Positions 63,395 through 64,000 of a stretch of DNA of 64,000 nt are shown here, in pieces (positions within the stretch are counted from its first letter, which is position 1; each line of letters opens with the position of its first letter). The translations under genes were made by a program, and so were the position numbers. The stretch comes from Liolophura sinensis (Eukaryota; Mollusca; Polyplacophora; Chitonida; Chitonidae), in NCBI RefSeq assembly GCF_032854445.1, contig NC_088295.1, forward strand, positions 57,145,249 through 57,209,248, given 5' to 3'. Below the pieces are notes generated by a model that ran no database searches, was not told the origin of the DNA, and saw only the letters and a program-made list of their open reading frames with translations.

Positions 63395-64000
63395 ATGGCA
63401 GCTCCGATCAGGAGATGTGTGTTTGGTCGTGTCCACACATTTGCTCCTCGTTTGTGCAAGCGAAAAAAATTGTCAAATCATCTGATTTTGAGGACCAATA
63501 CATCTTTTACATACGTACCAGACACACCGCCCCGAGATGCAGGTGCGGCAATGTGAAGAGGAAAATTTTTACGAACAAATCCCCCTACATACAGACGTTG
63601 TTGTTGTCAAGTTTAGCTGCCCAGGCACATAAATGACATTGAACTCTTACTGGACCATTTTACTGCATGTAATTTTAAAAGCGTTCACGTACAGCATTTA
63701 TTCGATGCGTCCACCTTCGGTTTTGCAAAGTTGGTTTGCTATGCTTCTAAAGTTTTTAACTTTACGACCTGGTCGTGAAGTTTGCTGCTGGTGGCTCATT
63801 TTCCCAAGGCTTCGCTCTCTATACTCCCTGCTCTGAACTTATTATATGTCCTACAAACATACAACTTCTTGCCCATCCATGTGATTACAGATGAAAAAAA
63901 TAATATAAAATTGCATGAAACGAAGTTTGAAGACATATATTTATATTTATTACAGATCAGGTTTTTTTTTTTTTTTTTTTTTTAGGTGAAACAACTCGTA
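63395..64000 (+). CDS. BCKDHB: Probable BCKDHB (branched-chain 2-oxoacid dehydrogenase E1 beta), 5' end
   Basis: Exon 1 is 63395-63542: MAAPIRRCVFGRVHTFAPRL, then an Arg/Lys-rich stretch and TSFTYVPDTPPRDA, with donor GCAG/GTGCGG. Exon 2 starts at 63986 after a T23 tract and TAG (reading GETTR) and runs off the window. The join gives FTYVPDTPPRDAGETTR, which resembles human BCKDHB just before its conserved core (FTFQPDPEPREYGQTQK). The basic, Ser/Arg-rich N-terminus fits a mitochondrial targeting peptide. The E1 beta subunit pairs with BCKDHA to decarboxylate branched-chain 2-oxo acids in the matrix. Only about 54 codons are visible, so the call rests on a short match. Confidence 0.62.
63543..63985 (+). 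other. First intron of the BCKDHB-like gene
   Basis: Bounded by the exon 1 donor at 63543 and the acceptor after 63962-63983 (T22, then AG). No repeat family or further exon was recognised inside. Confidence 0.5.

Overview
The window is eukaryotic, AT-rich and intron-rich. It reads as a lophotrochozoan genome, most probably a mollusc. This rests on vertebrate-like gene structures with many short exons, and on about 22 copies of a tRNA-headed SINE whose body (GTACTCAAGAATATTTCAC, then GGAGGAAACC, then an (AAAT)n tail) I associate with mollusc genomic DNA. The phylum is an inference; the gene calls do not depend on it.

Five genes are supported. (1) 361-3592, plus strand: the 3' end of a gene encoding at least three Kazal serine-protease-inhibitor modules, with a poly(A) signal at 3823. 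(2) 8178-18217, minus strand: a complete TMEM39A-type gene, 8 coding exons, 452 codons. (3) 19994-48945, plus strand: a complete IBTK gene (ankyrin, RCC1, BTB, BTB, disordered tail), 25 coding exons, 1335 codons by my count. (4) 52383-63195, minus strand: ATE1, arginyl-tRNA--protein transferase, with a tandem pair of homologous, probably mutually exclusive exons. (5) 63395 to beyond the window end, plus strand: the first exon and the opening bases of exon 2 of what looks like BCKDHB. TMEM39A and IBTK are divergent, about 1.8 kb apart. IBTK and ATE1 are convergent. ATE1 and BCKDHB are divergent, with 199 bp between start codons. I found no LINE, DNA-transposon or retroviral coding region, no functional tRNA or rRNA gene and no CRISPR array.

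The introns are the unusual part. IBTK carries a 20-bp array, a 74-bp array of 42 copies (3 kb), a 56-bp array, a 130/104-bp higher-order array, a 200-bp palindromic array, a 21-bp array, and a 99-bp triplication that includes the acceptor and most of exon 19. Nearly all of these abut an IBTK splice site. The 99-bp triplication leaves three equivalent in-frame acceptors and could yield isoforms differing by 33 residues per step.

In ATE1, two intronic copies of one segment form a natural before/after pair. One copy still has the empty SINE site and a single 22-bp unit. The other has a SINE with a 13-bp target duplication and an expanded 22-bp array. An ATE1 exon-3 relic lies beside the unexpanded copy. 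A 460-bp MITE-like element with TA flanks lies in the first ATE1 intron. At least four further tRNA-headed repeat families are visible.

Exon borders were set by reading splice sites, phase continuity and remembered family similarity. All phases agree except between ATE1 coding exons 3 and 4, where a short exon seems to be missing from my model.
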